Origin: Ipomoea triloba
Lineage: Eukaryota; Streptophyta; Magnoliopsida; Solanales; Convolvulaceae
Direction of reading: 5' to 3'
Assembly (NCBI RefSeq): GCF_003576645.1
Contig: NC_044918.1
Span: 23,072,804 to 23,136,803 of the forward strand
Length of the DNA: 64,000 bases
A program made the position numbers and the translations under genes. The notes beneath the pieces were generated by a model. It saw nothing but the letters and a program-made list of their open reading frames with translations. It ran no database searches and had not been told where the DNA came from. Shown here piece by piece: positions 10,001 through 20,172 of this stretch (positions are counted from its first letter, which is position 1; each line of letters starts with the position of its first letter).

Positions 10001-11265
10001 CACTTGTGTGAGATCGTCTCACGGATCCTTACTCGTGAGACGGGTCGGGTCGGGTCAAATCACCATGTAAATGTCATACTTATATGTCATAATGTCATAC
10101 TTATATGCTCAAATATAACACTAATCAAGAATACAATTTTTGTTACTTATTAGAGAAAAAGTAATACATTTTTCATAATAAGTAATGTTGACAAGTGCTC
10201 CTTACTTATAAGGGCAAATATAATACTTTTGTGAAGAAATGTAATACTTTTAAATCGAAATGTAAAAGTATTGTATTTTCCCTTAAGGGTGTGTTTGGAA
10301 ACCCGGAAAATGATTTCCGGAAATCATTTTCCGGGTTTCTAGTGTTTGGTAGGTAATGTAAAATGGAAGTCAACGTAAAATGACCCCATGGTCAATGTAA
10401 AATCCACCCATTTTCCTGTAAAATGACTTACCCTTTTTTTTTGGGGTAAGTCATTTTACATTCTTGTTCAACGCCTTCCTTCGAGCAACAGGCTTCCACC
10501 AACGACAAGCTCCATCAACAAACCAAATCTTCATCTTTATCTTCATCTTGTTCTCCATCAACAAATACAGATCAACCCACTCTTTTTGATTTTTTTCCCC
10601 TCAAATCTAACAGATCTAAGAATTTCTTCTCGCCTAATTTCTGCATCGGAAACCATCGGCCAGTTCAAAACCAGTTCATTCGCCGGGCGAACGAACTGGA
10701 ACCAGTTCGTCGGCGAACTGGTTTCCAGTTCGGCAATTTCCAGTTCGCTGAACTGGAAACCAGTTCGGCGGCTTCCAGTTCGCCGAACTGGAAACCAGTA
10801 AACCAGTTCGAACTGGTTGGTTTCCGCATAGATGCCGGAAACCAGATCCGGTAATACTGTCAATGTTTGTGATGTAATTTTTGCTTTGTATGCTAATGGA
10901 GATTGTTTTTGTTTTGAATGCTAATGGAAATTGTTGATTGGTATGATAAAGTTTTGGTTTTCCACTCATTTTCCAGAAAACAAAACAAACACACAAAGAC
11001 AGTTTTCCTTAATACATCCAAACACCAGAAATAAAACTGTTTTCCGGAAAATGACTCATTTTCCGGAAAACATTTTCCTGAAGTCATTTTACTACTTTCC
11101 AAACGGACCCTAAAAGTATTATATTTACCCTTATAAGTAATAAAAATTTTATTCCTGATTAGTATTACATTTGAGCATATAAGTATGACATTTGTGCATA
11201 TAAGTGTTACATTTGCATCTTGACCCGACCCAACTCATCTCATGGTGAGACAGTCTCACAGAAGT
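10001..11265. mobile_element. Foldback element (GTGAGAC ends) hosting a nested MITE
   Basis: Left end TTGTGTGAGATCGTCTCAC, right end (complement) TTCTGTGAGACTGTCTCAC; both are followed by GGGTCGGGTCAA and then reiterated AATGTCATACTTATATG / AATGTAATACTT blocks. The two arms (10001-10286 and 11114-11265) are separated only by the nested element 10287-11110. Non-coding. Confidence 0.65.
10287..11110. mobile_element. Harbinger/Tourist-like MITE with CCAGTTCG array
   Basis: Terminal inverted repeats GGGTGTGTTTGGAAA and TTTCCAAACGGACCC are bounded by TAA on both sides (10284-10286 and 11111-11113), the 3-base target typical of PIF/Harbinger elements. Repeated CCGGAAAATGA blocks flank both ends. 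The interior (10660-10820) is an array of CCAGTTCG and its complement CGAACTGG in many copies. Overlapping open frames on both strands come from the array and are not genes. Confidence 0.7.
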
Positions 11266-11453
11266 TTTTGCCGAGGAAAAAATGCTAAATTAATAAAAAT
11301 CAAAGAAATACTTATATATTTTAATAAAACATAACGAAATTGTAAATAGCTAAATTACACCTAAAGTAAGTAGAAACAAATAAACCACTAACTATAGATG
11401 ACTATCTATCATGATCAACCAATAGAAGAAAACAATTGGATAAAGAGTACTAA

Positions 11454-11783
11454 TTTGAGTAGAGTAAATTAATTTTTCTTAGTGCGCATTTGCCGAGGCT
11501 CGAAAGAAATTGTCTTCATCTTTTCCATCTTTAGTGAAGTTGAGTTTTCTTTTTGCTGGTTGTGTCTTTATTGCATCTTATTTACTGGAGGTAGTGAATG
11601 AGAATGCATATGTGAAAATTTGAGTAGAGTAAATTAATTTTTTTAGTGCACATTCGCCGAGGCTCGAAATTGTCTTCATCTTCTCCATCTTTAGTGAAGT
11701 TGAGTTTCCTTTTTGCTAGTTGTGTCTTTATTGCATCTTATTTACTGGAGTTAGTGAATGAGAATGCATATGTGAAATTCATA
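11454..11783 (+). repeat. 165-base tandem duplication, possible gene fragment
   Basis: Two units with exactly 165-base lag (11454-11618; 11619-11783), about 93% identical by eye. Each contains GTGAAGTTGAGTTTYCTTTT and GCATCTTATTTACTGGAG. In the second unit an open frame runs on as SLVKLSFLFASCVFIASY, hydrophobic, of no recognised family. Whether this is a captured exon is undecided. Confidence 0.55.
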
Positions 11784-11897
11784 GTTGGGGACCCTACAAC
11801 TAAAAATGATAAAAATAAAATAATAAAAAAATAGAGAATTTTTAGTACTACTTACTATGTTAGAATATAATCAATATATTCCATATCTAATTTCTCA

Positions 11898-12003
11898 ACC
11901 TAATAAAATACAAACAGTCAACAATTACCTCAACTAAGACTCAAACTCATTCCCATCCATGTGGGAGTATAAATCAAGTACCACTAAACCACAAGTTCTT
12001 TAG
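11898..12003 (-). mobile_element. tRNA-derived SINE (minus strand, diverged)
   Basis: On the minus strand: GAACTTGTGGTTTAGTGG (box-A region), then a GAGTTTGAGTCTTAG box-B region about 40 bases on. Same family as the other SINEs in the window. Confidence 0.5.
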
Positions 12004-12216
12004 CATTAATGACCGACTAATTCATTTCGTTTGTACTTTTTCTCTACGCTTTATTAGGTGCCCATTATTCAAATGAAAGTGAATATTAGTATTTTTATTT
12101 TATTCCATTGCATTATAGGCGCTTTGCTTTTGCGGAAAGCCGTTACTAATCATATCTCCACTAAATTTTGCATAAGTGCACATCACTTTTCCAATTATAT
12201 ATAAAAAGAAAATTGG

Positions 12217-12330
12217 CAAGGACCTTGTAGTCCAGTGGCATCAAACCCTTCCTTTTATACGGGAGGTGGTGGGTTCGAGCCTCAGTGGAGACACAATAGG
12301 TTGAGAAAGTTAATAGAGTCAATAGTATTC
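12217..12330 (+). mobile_element. tRNA-derived SINE
   Basis: GACCTTGTAGTCCAGTGGCA and, 40 bases later, GTGGGTTCGAGCCTCAGTGG give intact box A and box B. Nearly the same as the minus-strand copy at 2838-2944 over this part. The open frame 12235-12417 is not a gene. Confidence 0.65.
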
Positions 12331-12931
12331 AAAAGAAAATTATTTCTTAATGCACTAATGAGGGCGGAAAAGTCAATTGATAATATCTTGAGTAAAAAAA
12401 CACATTTTATTATTTAATGGTTGATCAATATATTAGTCGATAATTTTTCATCAACACATTTTGTACTTGTGAAGTACCACTCAGACAAAAATCAATGCTG
12501 TATAACATGATCTCTTATAAGAATTTTATTTTAAATTAACTAAGGAGTATTATTATTATTATTATTTAGAGAATTGCACTTTTAGGATCAATTTAGAAAT
12601 CCAAGAAATGATGTTAAAAAGTTATTTTCTAAATTTTTTCGGCGTTTGACTATTAACGAAAATTATTCATTTTGGTTCAAAGAAATTTAATTTATTTTGA
12701 TGAAAAACGTCTTAGAAGATTTTTACTTTGAAGACATTTGTCAGATCCCTATCACACGTTCAATTCTCTATCCTTCTCTCTTTGAGTGGTGTCAAATGCG
12801 CAACTGCGCAAGTTCGCTTGTCATCTATTATGTAGTATTTATTATTTAAACTACGCTAAACTAGTTCGGTTAAAATATGAATATGTCAAAACGCTAATCT
12901 ATTATGTAGTATTTATTATTTAAACTACACT
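12331..12931. other. Intergenic DNA, nothing recognised
   Basis: A 20-base block (ATTATGTAGTATTTATTATT) is repeated near 12829 and 12900. No gene. Confidence 0.4.
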
Positions 12932-13075
12932 AAAATTATAATTTATGTCCCTGCATGATATGTCAATTATCAATATCACCCCTGAATTATTAGTGGTGTA
13001 AATGTTGCCCCTCAATTTTCAAAACGGTACATATATTGCCCCTCCCGTACCGTACGAGAAGGGCAATATATATAC
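12932..13075. repeat. Duplicated half-arm of the adjacent foldback MITE
   Basis: Repeats the left arm of the element at 13321-13606 (TTATGTCCCTGCATGAYATG, TTGCCCCTCCCGTACCGTAC). Confidence 0.6.
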
Positions 13076-13320
13076 AACCTAAAAAAAATTTCGTGTTTTG
13101 TCGTTTTAATAATATTTTCTCAATTCTCAAAAATTTCTTAAAATCAATAAAAATAAATACAAGTTAAAATCAAGAAAAATAAATACAACCTATAAGAGTA
13201 GGATTTTTTCCCCAAGGTGACAATATAAAACTTATTCAACTACATATTTATCATTCTTTTGTCTTAGGTTTAAAAAAAATTCTAAGAAAGTTTAAACGAA
13301 TCAAATATTTAAAATAAGAA

Positions 13321-13606
13321 AAAATTATAATTTATGTCCCTGCATGACATGTCAATTATCAATGTCACCCCTGAATTATTAGTGGTGTAAATGTTGCCCC
13401 TTAATTTTCAAAACGGTACATATATTGCCCCTCCCGTACCGTACGGGAAGGGCAATATATATACTGTTTTGAAAATTGAGGGGCAATATTTACACTTGGG
13501 AGGGGCAATATATGTATCGTTTTGAAAATTGAGGGGCAACATTTACACCACTAATAATTCAGGGGTGAAATTGATAATTCATATATTATGAAGGGGCATA
13601 AATTAT
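13321..13606. mobile_element. Palindromic MITE (TGCCCCT type)
   Basis: The left arm reads AATTTATGTCCCTGCATGAC and the right arm GAAGGGGCATAAATT in inverted orientation. The centre CCCGTACCGTACGGGAAGGG is itself a palindrome, and AATTGAGGGGCAA recurs. Non-coding. Confidence 0.65.
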
Positions 13607-14720
13607 TTTCTCTTTAAGATAACTTTCATGCTAATTTAATTGGTATAATTCATAGTAACACTAAACATGTTAATGAATTTTTCTAACAAAATTATTCATA
13701 GCAAATATATATTTCTACAATTATAGTTTTAAATTAGAAAATAAAAATTGTTAAAAATGGGTATCGTAATTGCAAAGGACTAAAACAGCACAAAGTTAAT
13801 ACGTTAAACTAATTTTATAAACACAAATCATGAGATACGAAATTGACTAACTGAGTATAAAAATTAAATGCAATTCTCCTTTTTTTTTTCTTTTCACTTT
13901 TTATAGTTACTTTCCTTCTAATGAAGGCATTCACTGATTCGATCTCTATTAAGCATCGCATTGAAAATTATACTTTACCTGTAATGCTGGACATGGACAA
14001 TTTTATAAGGATATTTCACCTTCCATGCAATAATTTAACACTTCGTATTATTTACTTCTAACATATTAAAATTTATTAATGGTGCGTTTAAAAACTTGAA
14101 AAATATTTTTTTTTAAATATTTTTAAAAAATGACGCATTTTTTAGAAAATAAAGATTAGTATCATTTCAATAAAATTTTTTAAAAGAAAATACACTCACA
14201 CACAAAATCAAATACTACACTCATTTATACTAATTCCAAAAATATGAACTTCATAATGAATATGTGCAAAATAAATGTGAAAATTGCTGATGAAACTGAA
14301 CGAGTTGCGGCATCAGTATTTGGACTATTTATAGAGTTATTGTTGTTACTATCAAGTAAACAAGTTATAAAAATAGAACAAGATGTACTACTCATGAACC
14401 TTCTACAAATATAATAAATATAACGGAGTAATATTTTATACAATACTTGCGCATGAAACATGTAGGGAAAAAAACTACCATTTCAAAATATCAACATAGG
14501 CTTGCAAGATCAAGAGTTCATAGTACAACTAAGATCTTAGTCATATATATAACAAGGCAAATTCACAGTTTCCCACACTATAATCTCATTGTCTGATGTT
14601 GTCATATATGCTACCACCAGTAACCTAATTGCAAATGACACATTACTAACAAAAAAAATAAGATAACAAATAGTGAAGTTGAAGACAATAACAATCCTAA
14701 CCAAAAGAGAATTAAGATCT
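13607..14720. other. Intergenic DNA, nothing recognised
   Basis: AT-rich, no domain in any frame. The minus-strand frame 14225-14461 has no family resemblance. Confidence 0.4.
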
Positions 14721-15130
14721 AATTAAGCCAATAATTATTCATAATACTATACAATTATTACTATTTAATTAAATTATAGAATTAGTTGAATAAATTTTAG
14801 TAAAATTAAAAAATTATTATTTTGCTAAAATTTAGGAATTACTTGTAGTAGAGCTAATAATGGTCAGATTAGCACACTAATAATTATTATTCTAATTAAG
14901 CTAATAATTATTCATAATACTATACAATTATTACTATTTTATGAAATTAAAGAATTAGTTAAATAAATTTTAGTAAAATTAAGAAATTATTATTTTGCTA
15001 ATTAAGAAATTAATTGTAGTAAAGCTAATAATGTTCAGATTAGTATACTAATAATTATTATTTTAATATCGCTAATAATTATTCATATTACTATACAATT
15101 ATTATTATTCATATGGTAATTAATAGACTA
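14721..15130. repeat. AT-rich tandem repeat, ~172-base unit
   Basis: Three successive units start at about 14721, 14894 and 15065, each containing TAATAATTATTCATAATACT (or close) and ACAATTATTACTATT. The unit length falls in the range of plant satellite monomers, but only three units exist. Confidence 0.55.
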
Positions 15131-15713
15131 TTTTTATATATGGTAATTAAGTCAATAATTAGGCAAATTACTAATTAAGTCATTTTTCACCTTTTATTAC
15201 GCTGTCCACAAAATAAAAGTTTTTACATATTAATATTCGAAATGATTGTATTATAATAATATTAAGAAATAAGGTATTAAGAAAGTAATTTTTTTTGAAA
15301 AGAAGAAAGTAATTTTAATTAATCAAATAATGATCCAGACTTCATATTATTGTATAGTGTATACAGAAAATATCATTACACAATTTCATACCTTTTAATA
15401 GGTTGTTTTTATATATGGTAATTAAGTCAATAACTAGACAAATTACAATACATATATTACTAATTAATCAAATAATGATCCAGACTTCATATTAGTGTAT
15501 ACAGAAAATATTATTTTTATAATAATTATAATTAAATTATTTCCCACTTTTCCATATTTAATTTAGTAATAATATAATTACATAAATCATATTACGTATT
15601 AATTTTTTCAAGATAATTGCAGACAAACGAGTTATATATTATTCAATTAATTGAGTAATACTTTTGCACTAATCTTATAATAATGCACACATCTAAATAT
15701 TAAAATTGTTTGT
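15131..15713. other. AT-rich DNA with local duplications
   Basis: GGTAATTAAGTCAATAA and AATGATCCAGACTTCATATT each occur twice within about 300 bases. No gene. Confidence 0.4.
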
Positions 15714-15850
15714 CAAGATCTTGTGGTCTAGTGGCACCCGGTTGCACTCGCATATGGAAGGGGGTGGGTTTGAGCCCCAGTAGAGGCGTAGGTTGAGAAA
15801 GTAGTTATGAACATATACTACATTGTAACAAGATCAGTAATACTAAAAAC
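15714..15850 (+). mobile_element. tRNA-derived SINE
   Basis: CTTGTGGTCTAGTGGC (box A) and GGGTTTGAGCCCCAG (box B), then GTAGGTTGAGAAAGTAG and the tail ATACTACATTGTAACA. The tail is shared with the fragments at 8765 and 21478. Confidence 0.6.
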
Positions 15851-15889
15851 AAAATATTAAAATTTTGTGCATCACACTGGTAACTTACT

Positions 15890-16142
15890 AGTTCAAATAA
15901 AAAATAGTATTTATTTAGACTATCGATTTTACAAAGTTACAAATATTTATTTTAATGACAAGTATAATGAATCTCTGATATTATCTTGCATTAATATACT
16001 TTGAATTACCTATTTAAATAAACAAATTCGATATTTAATTATCTATGTATGAACTTTTTTCTATAATTTTGCGTTGATATACTTTGAAATATTTATTTAA
16101 ATATAAACATTAAGTATCATCCCATTCACGCAATGTGCGTCG
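15890..16142 (+). mobile_element. Helitron 3' terminal region (diverged)
   Basis: Very similar to the sequence ending at 54636: both carry TTTAGACTATCGATTTTA and TTATTTAAATATAAA, and this one ends with the imperfect hairpin CACGCAATGTGCGTCG then AAAATTAG, T (expected CTAG). 5' end not found. Confidence 0.45.
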
Positions 16143-17435
16143 AAAATTAGTTTAATTTAATTAATACATGAAAAGATTTTATTCCATTTTCTTATTTTAT
16201 TACTTTGTAGAAAGGTTAATTAATTCTCTATAGCTTACAAATATAACAATTTATTGTTAAAGAATTATGAATAATTTCAGGTACGAAACTGATTTTTAGT
16301 TGTGAATTTTTGTTTGAATTAGTCATTTTGGATTTAAGGTATGGAAAAAGAAGAATTTCAAAGTTGTTTGGCAAAGGGCAATTGACCACGTAAACAGTAA
16401 AGTAGGCAGACTATTTCTGTCAGCATTTTGTCTCTCAAAGATATCCGTACACGCGCCCAACCGCTTCTACATTGGTTCTCACCTCCCAGCCCTACGCGCA
16501 CCCCACCCCAACCAGAAAACGCTTACGTTTCAAAAATTACGGTTCATCACCTACACAAGTATTCTCAAACCTTCACACGCCAAATCTATTCAAAACTATG
16601 ACGTAATCATACTCTCATTCAATTGAAATAATCAATATAGCTGTTAAATAATTTTTTTAAAATTTGTTTAAATTATCATCTGCATTTAAATTTAATATTA
16701 CATTATTCTTTAGGATTGTAACATGATACTCAAAATACTAAAAATATATGTTATATTCTATAATTTGACAAAATTAAACGCGTTAAAATTCTCTTATTAT
16801 TTATTAGAGGGAATAAGAATCAACTAGGCCAATAACAAGTCAATCCAAATTTAAAATATTTTTTAAAAATAATTCTTAAAAATTAAAATTAACATATTTG
16901 AACCTTATTCCTTAATTAGAATAATGCTTAATGCCGCTACTTGTTTTTCTCCTCCAAATTATCCTTCATAATGTGACATGTATGTTACTAAATTATCCTT
17001 TTAGTTAATTATGATTTAGTCAATTTATGATCACATAATGATTGGAAGTTATATAAAGAGGGATAATTCATGAGGGATAATAAGCATTTTAATAATGAAA
17101 CAAGAACAAATTTGGTATAAAATAATACATGTAGTAATATCCCATTTGATTTTTAATACAACGCTAGTTTTGGTTTATTGAGTTTAGGAGAAATTCAAAT
17201 TCGGTGATCAAATTTCAAATTTGAATTTTGTTTCAATTTTAGTTTGAAATGACTTCTAGTTATGGATATCTTACCAAATCCACCATTTTACATGCAAAAA
17301 TATTATGAATATTTACCCACATAGATAGCTCAGTTGGGCACAAATGTGAAGTTTGGGAAGAGCTCAATTGGTCATAGGGGTGAAGTTTGAGAAGAAAAAT
17401 CAGGATCGAGTCGCTTACAATGAAGAGACCCCTTA
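16143..17435. other. Intergenic DNA upstream of the SAUR gene
   Basis: No coding frame. A C-rich patch lies at about 16440-16520. An auxin-response-type TGTCTC core occurs near 16428, but about 1.5 kb from the gene it is weak evidence of regulation. Confidence 0.4.
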
Positions 17436-17684
17436 GTGTTAAATAGAGGGATAGTTTAATAATTTCAATATTCGAATCTCTTTTAATTTATTTATAATGA
17501 TTAAATAAATTAAATAAATCACCTCTCTTTTATGTAGTCCCAACGTAAATATGAAAATGTAATCCGTTAAAGAGTTTTATTGAAATTATGAAACAATTTC
17601 TAAAAGAGGGGTGATTTATTTAATACTTATTACTAAATTAAAAGAGAGACCAATAAAATTACTGAGTGTCCCTCTATTTAACAC
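17436..17684. mobile_element. Palindromic MITE upstream of SAUR
   Basis: Perfect 15-base ends GTGTTAAATAGAGGG and CCCTCTATTTAACAC, with further inverted pairing (TCTTTTAATTTA, AAATAAATCACC). It lies about 280 bases upstream of the SAUR TATA box, so it is part of the promoter-proximal DNA. Confidence 0.65.
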
Positions 17685-17959
17685 CAATTTGACGGAATAA
17701 CAAACGAATAATCAAATTGAATAAAAATACAAAAATTTGGGACTACATTAAGTCACCAAATTTGTTTATGACGAAATTGATAAAAATTACTATAATTGAT
17801 GATTATTTTAGATATTAACTCTATATGTAGGTAGAAAATTAAGTAAAAAAGGAAGGATGTCATTTTTCATAAATATGATGTAATAGGCGGGTATGACGTA
17901 GTAATTTGGAGAAGCTAAAGAATTTTGACCCAACCCCCATGTGCCTCTAGCTCTTGGCA

Positions 17960-17970
17960 TATATAAATAG
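17960..17970 (+). promoter_or_regulatory. TATA box of the SAUR gene
   Basis: TATATAAATAG fits the plant TATA consensus and sits 343 bases before the SAUR start codon. It predicts a transcript start near 17990-18000 and a leader of roughly 300 bases containing two short upstream ORFs. Confidence 0.65.
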
Positions 17971-18041
17971 GCGTGTGGAGTCTAATAAACCCCCTCATCT
18001 ACAACCCATTCTACAATTACAGTAACGCCTCCCCTCCCTAT

Positions 18042-18083
18042 ATGCAAAGCAATTCCATTCTGCACAGCTTAGATAGATCATGA
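18042..18083 (+). CDS. uORF1 in SAUR leader (13 residues)
   Basis: Begins MQSNSILHS and ends with TGA at 18081-18083. The start context is poor (T at -3, C at +4), so scanning ribosomes would often skip it. Its stop overlaps the start of the next uORF in the sequence ATGA (18080-18083). Translation is predicted, not shown. Confidence 0.4.
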   Translation: MQSNSILHSLDRS

Positions 18084-18181
18084 GCAACGTTCCAAAGTCT
18101 CTAACCGATTCTTCTCTCACCCTCTTCAATCTCGCCATCTCCGCTTCCGATCCCTGGCCTTTCTCTCTCATCTCCTTGTAA
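18080..18181 (+). CDS. uORF2 in SAUR leader (33 residues)
   Basis: Starts at the ATG that overlaps the uORF1 stop; A at -3 gives a reasonable context. The peptide is Ser/Leu-rich and ends at TAA 18179-18181, 121 bases before the SAUR ATG. No other ATG lies between them. The pair could reduce SAUR translation or tie it to reinitiation; conservation would have to be tested. It assumes an unspliced leader. Confidence 0.4.
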   Translation: MSNVPKSLTDSSLTLFNLAISASDPWPFSLISL

Positions 18182-18302
18182 CCCTTTCTCCATCGATTTC
18201 TTCATCCGCTTAATTAATTCCCGTTCCAGCGACTTCTAGATCGATCTCGAATTCCGATTTCTCTTCTTTTATTTTCCGTTGAAACAGAATTTTTCGATCG
18301 AG

Positions 18303-18659
18303 ATGGGTAGCGGAGATGTTTTCCACGTTCATCACGTGAAGCAGAAGGAGGATCTGAGGAGCATACCGAAAGGATGCCTGGCGATTATGGTGGGCCAGGG
18401 GGAGGAGCAGCAGCGCTTCGTAATCCCCGTCATCTACATCAACCACCCTCTGTTCTTGCAGCTTTTGAAAGACGCCGAGGAGGAGTACGGATTCAAGCAC
18501 GACGGTCCGATTAATATCCCCTGCCACGTGGAGCAGTTTCGTCATATCCAGGGTATAATCGACAAGGACACTTCTCATCACCAACACCACCACCATCACG
18601 GTCACGCGCACCACCACCACCACCACCACCACTCCTGGTGCTTCAAGATCAGGGCTTAA
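18303..18659 (+). CDS. SAUR-family auxin-responsive protein
   Basis: A 118-residue single-exon protein. SAUR proteins are small, short-lived plant proteins that promote cell expansion, in well-studied members by inhibiting PP2C.D phosphatases and so keeping plasma-membrane proton pumps active. The SAUR domain covers about residues 21-87: IPKGCLAIMVGQGEEQQRF, then VIYINHPLFLQLL, then EEEYGF and NIPCHVEQF, all hallmark blocks. The tail (91-110) has 16 His residues, eight in a row encoded by (CAC)8, followed by SWCFKIRA; His-rich tails ending in a WCF-like motif occur in the SAUR32-like branch. The ATG at 18303 was chosen because the frame upstream reaches only a TTG, and MGSGD is a usual family start; context GAGATGG is good. 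No neighbouring SAUR copies, so this is an isolated gene. The (CAC) run may vary in length. Family assignment is firm; the exact subgroup is inferred. Confidence 0.93.
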   Translation: MGSGDVFHVHHVKQKEDLRSIPKGCLAIMVGQGEEQQRFVIPVIYINHPLFLQLLKDAEEEYGFKHDGPINIPCHVEQFRHIQGIIDKDTSHHQHHHHHGHAHHHHHHHHSWCFKIRA

Positions 18660-18900
18660 TTATGATTATATTTGCTGATGATTCAAAACGATGTAAACTG
18701 TAAAGTTGTTGTGGTTATGGCTTTTGTTTTTTCCATTCCATTTTCTTTGTCATCATATATGTTCTTGAATTGTTGTCGACGGTGATATGATATGATGAAC
18801 CAAAATTACTTATACCATTAACATCTATTACTACTTTTTTTCACTTTCTTTTTTTTATAAGTTGTAATTCATGAAATAATTTTTTTTTAAAGGGAATTTG
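18660..18900 (+). other. 3' flank of SAUR
   Basis: T-rich with GTTGTTGTGG and TTGTTTTTTCC stretches, as expected for a plant 3' untranslated region. No sharply defined polyadenylation signal was picked out. Confidence 0.4.
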
Positions 18901-18904
18901 AGTT

Positions 18905-19060
18905 GTTTGGTAAATAGCTGATAACTGTTAGCTGATTGGGTTGATATGTAATATTTACAATCAACTATGACTCAACTGGGTTGATGTGTGGTTGATGTGT
19001 AATATTTACAATCAACTATAACTCAACTGGGTTGATGTGCAGTTGATAGCTGATTATATG
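18905..19060. repeat. Direct repeat of TGTAATATTTACAATCAACTA
   Basis: A block with AATATTTACAATCAACTAT and CTCAACTGGGTTGATGTG is repeated with about 57-base lag; TAGCTGATAACTG and TAGCTGATTA at the edges resemble a decayed hAT-like MITE. Confidence 0.4.
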
Positions 19061-19927
19061 CAAGTTAATTTTCTCAAAAAATTAATAAAAAATTACTTTA
19101 TTATATTTTTTTAATTTTAGTATTTTAAAGGAATAACTTACAAAAAATTATTTAATTAAACACTTGGTTATTAACCAAGTCAAATACGAGTCTTTATTTT
19201 CTATGAATAAATCAGTGCTTCAGGATTACGTCATTGGGTTTTCTTGATTTGGTTGAGAAAAAAGTTCGGGGGTATAATTTTTTTTTTTTTAAATAATGTT
19301 ATTGATAATGAAAGAGTAATGGTTTATAGCTGGTTGGAGGGTAGATTGTGAGAGAAGATAAGACCTTGAAGAATTGTCCAATGGAATTACTTAAAGATAT
19401 CAAATTGGTGTGGTTGTGAGCCCGTTGAGAATGACTTTTTAATTTATTTCTGGATTTTTTTTTAATGGTTCCTTGCTTTCCAAACACGGTGTAGTGGTGT
19501 ACACGAAAGTCACAGTTTGTGGGAGCCTTTGGTACTTATTCCCACCCCATTTCCTTCACAAACGGTTTAGTTCGTCGGCTGTGATCGGACGATTGGGCCC
19601 ATCCTCGTTCAAACTTGTTTCCATCTCATAACGTTTCTAAAAGAGTAGTTTAAACGATCTATGATCATAAAAATTCAAATTTATTCATTCGAGATTTAGC
19701 GTAATTGGTTGATTGCTTGAATGACTGATACTATGGAAGTTGAAATATCTAAATTAAATATTTTGTGAACACATGAAAATTCGAATGACTGGTGAACTGA
19801 TTGCACGATATTCAATTTACATCTACAGAGACTCTAGGGGTAAGGTTGACCAAACTATAATCACTTTTGAAAAAAATCAATTTAAAAAGTTAAGATTCGG
19901 GGAACTATTTTATTTAGGATGAATTTT
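19061..19927. other. Intergenic DNA, nothing recognised
   Basis: No gene or clear repeat. Confidence 0.4.
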
Positions 19928-20172
19928 ATTTTTCGTCCCTAAGTTATAGGATAAATGTAGAATTTGTCCCTAAGTATAGATCATACACAGTTTTCATCAT
20001 TAAGTTATCATTGACGTTACACTTTTCGTCGCTTTACTAATAAAACATTAACGACAAAATTCACGAAAAGACGAAAAGTATAACGCTAATGATAGCTTAA
20101 GGACGAAAAGTGACCATGACCAACATTCAGCGACGAATTATACAATTACTCTATAACTTAAGGACAAAAAAT
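19928..20172. mobile_element. Palindromic MITE, family A copy 2
   Basis: Same family as 8142-8410: TTTTCGTCCCTAAGTTATAG at the left and TATAACTTAAGGAC at the right in inverted orientation, with shared CTAATAAAACATT in the centre. Confidence 0.7.

Noticed and set aside
12217..12300. A tRNA gene
   Set aside because: Box A and box B are present but no acceptor stem, anticodon arm or cloverleaf; six or so related copies mark a SINE.
18279..18302. Longer SAUR start at 18279
   Set aside because: The codon there is TTG; the ATG at 18303 gives the family-typical MGSGD start.
18210..18632. 140-codon minus-strand frame over the SAUR gene
   Set aside because: Antisense shadow of a conserved SAUR coding sequence; its poly-Val comes from the (CAC)n run.
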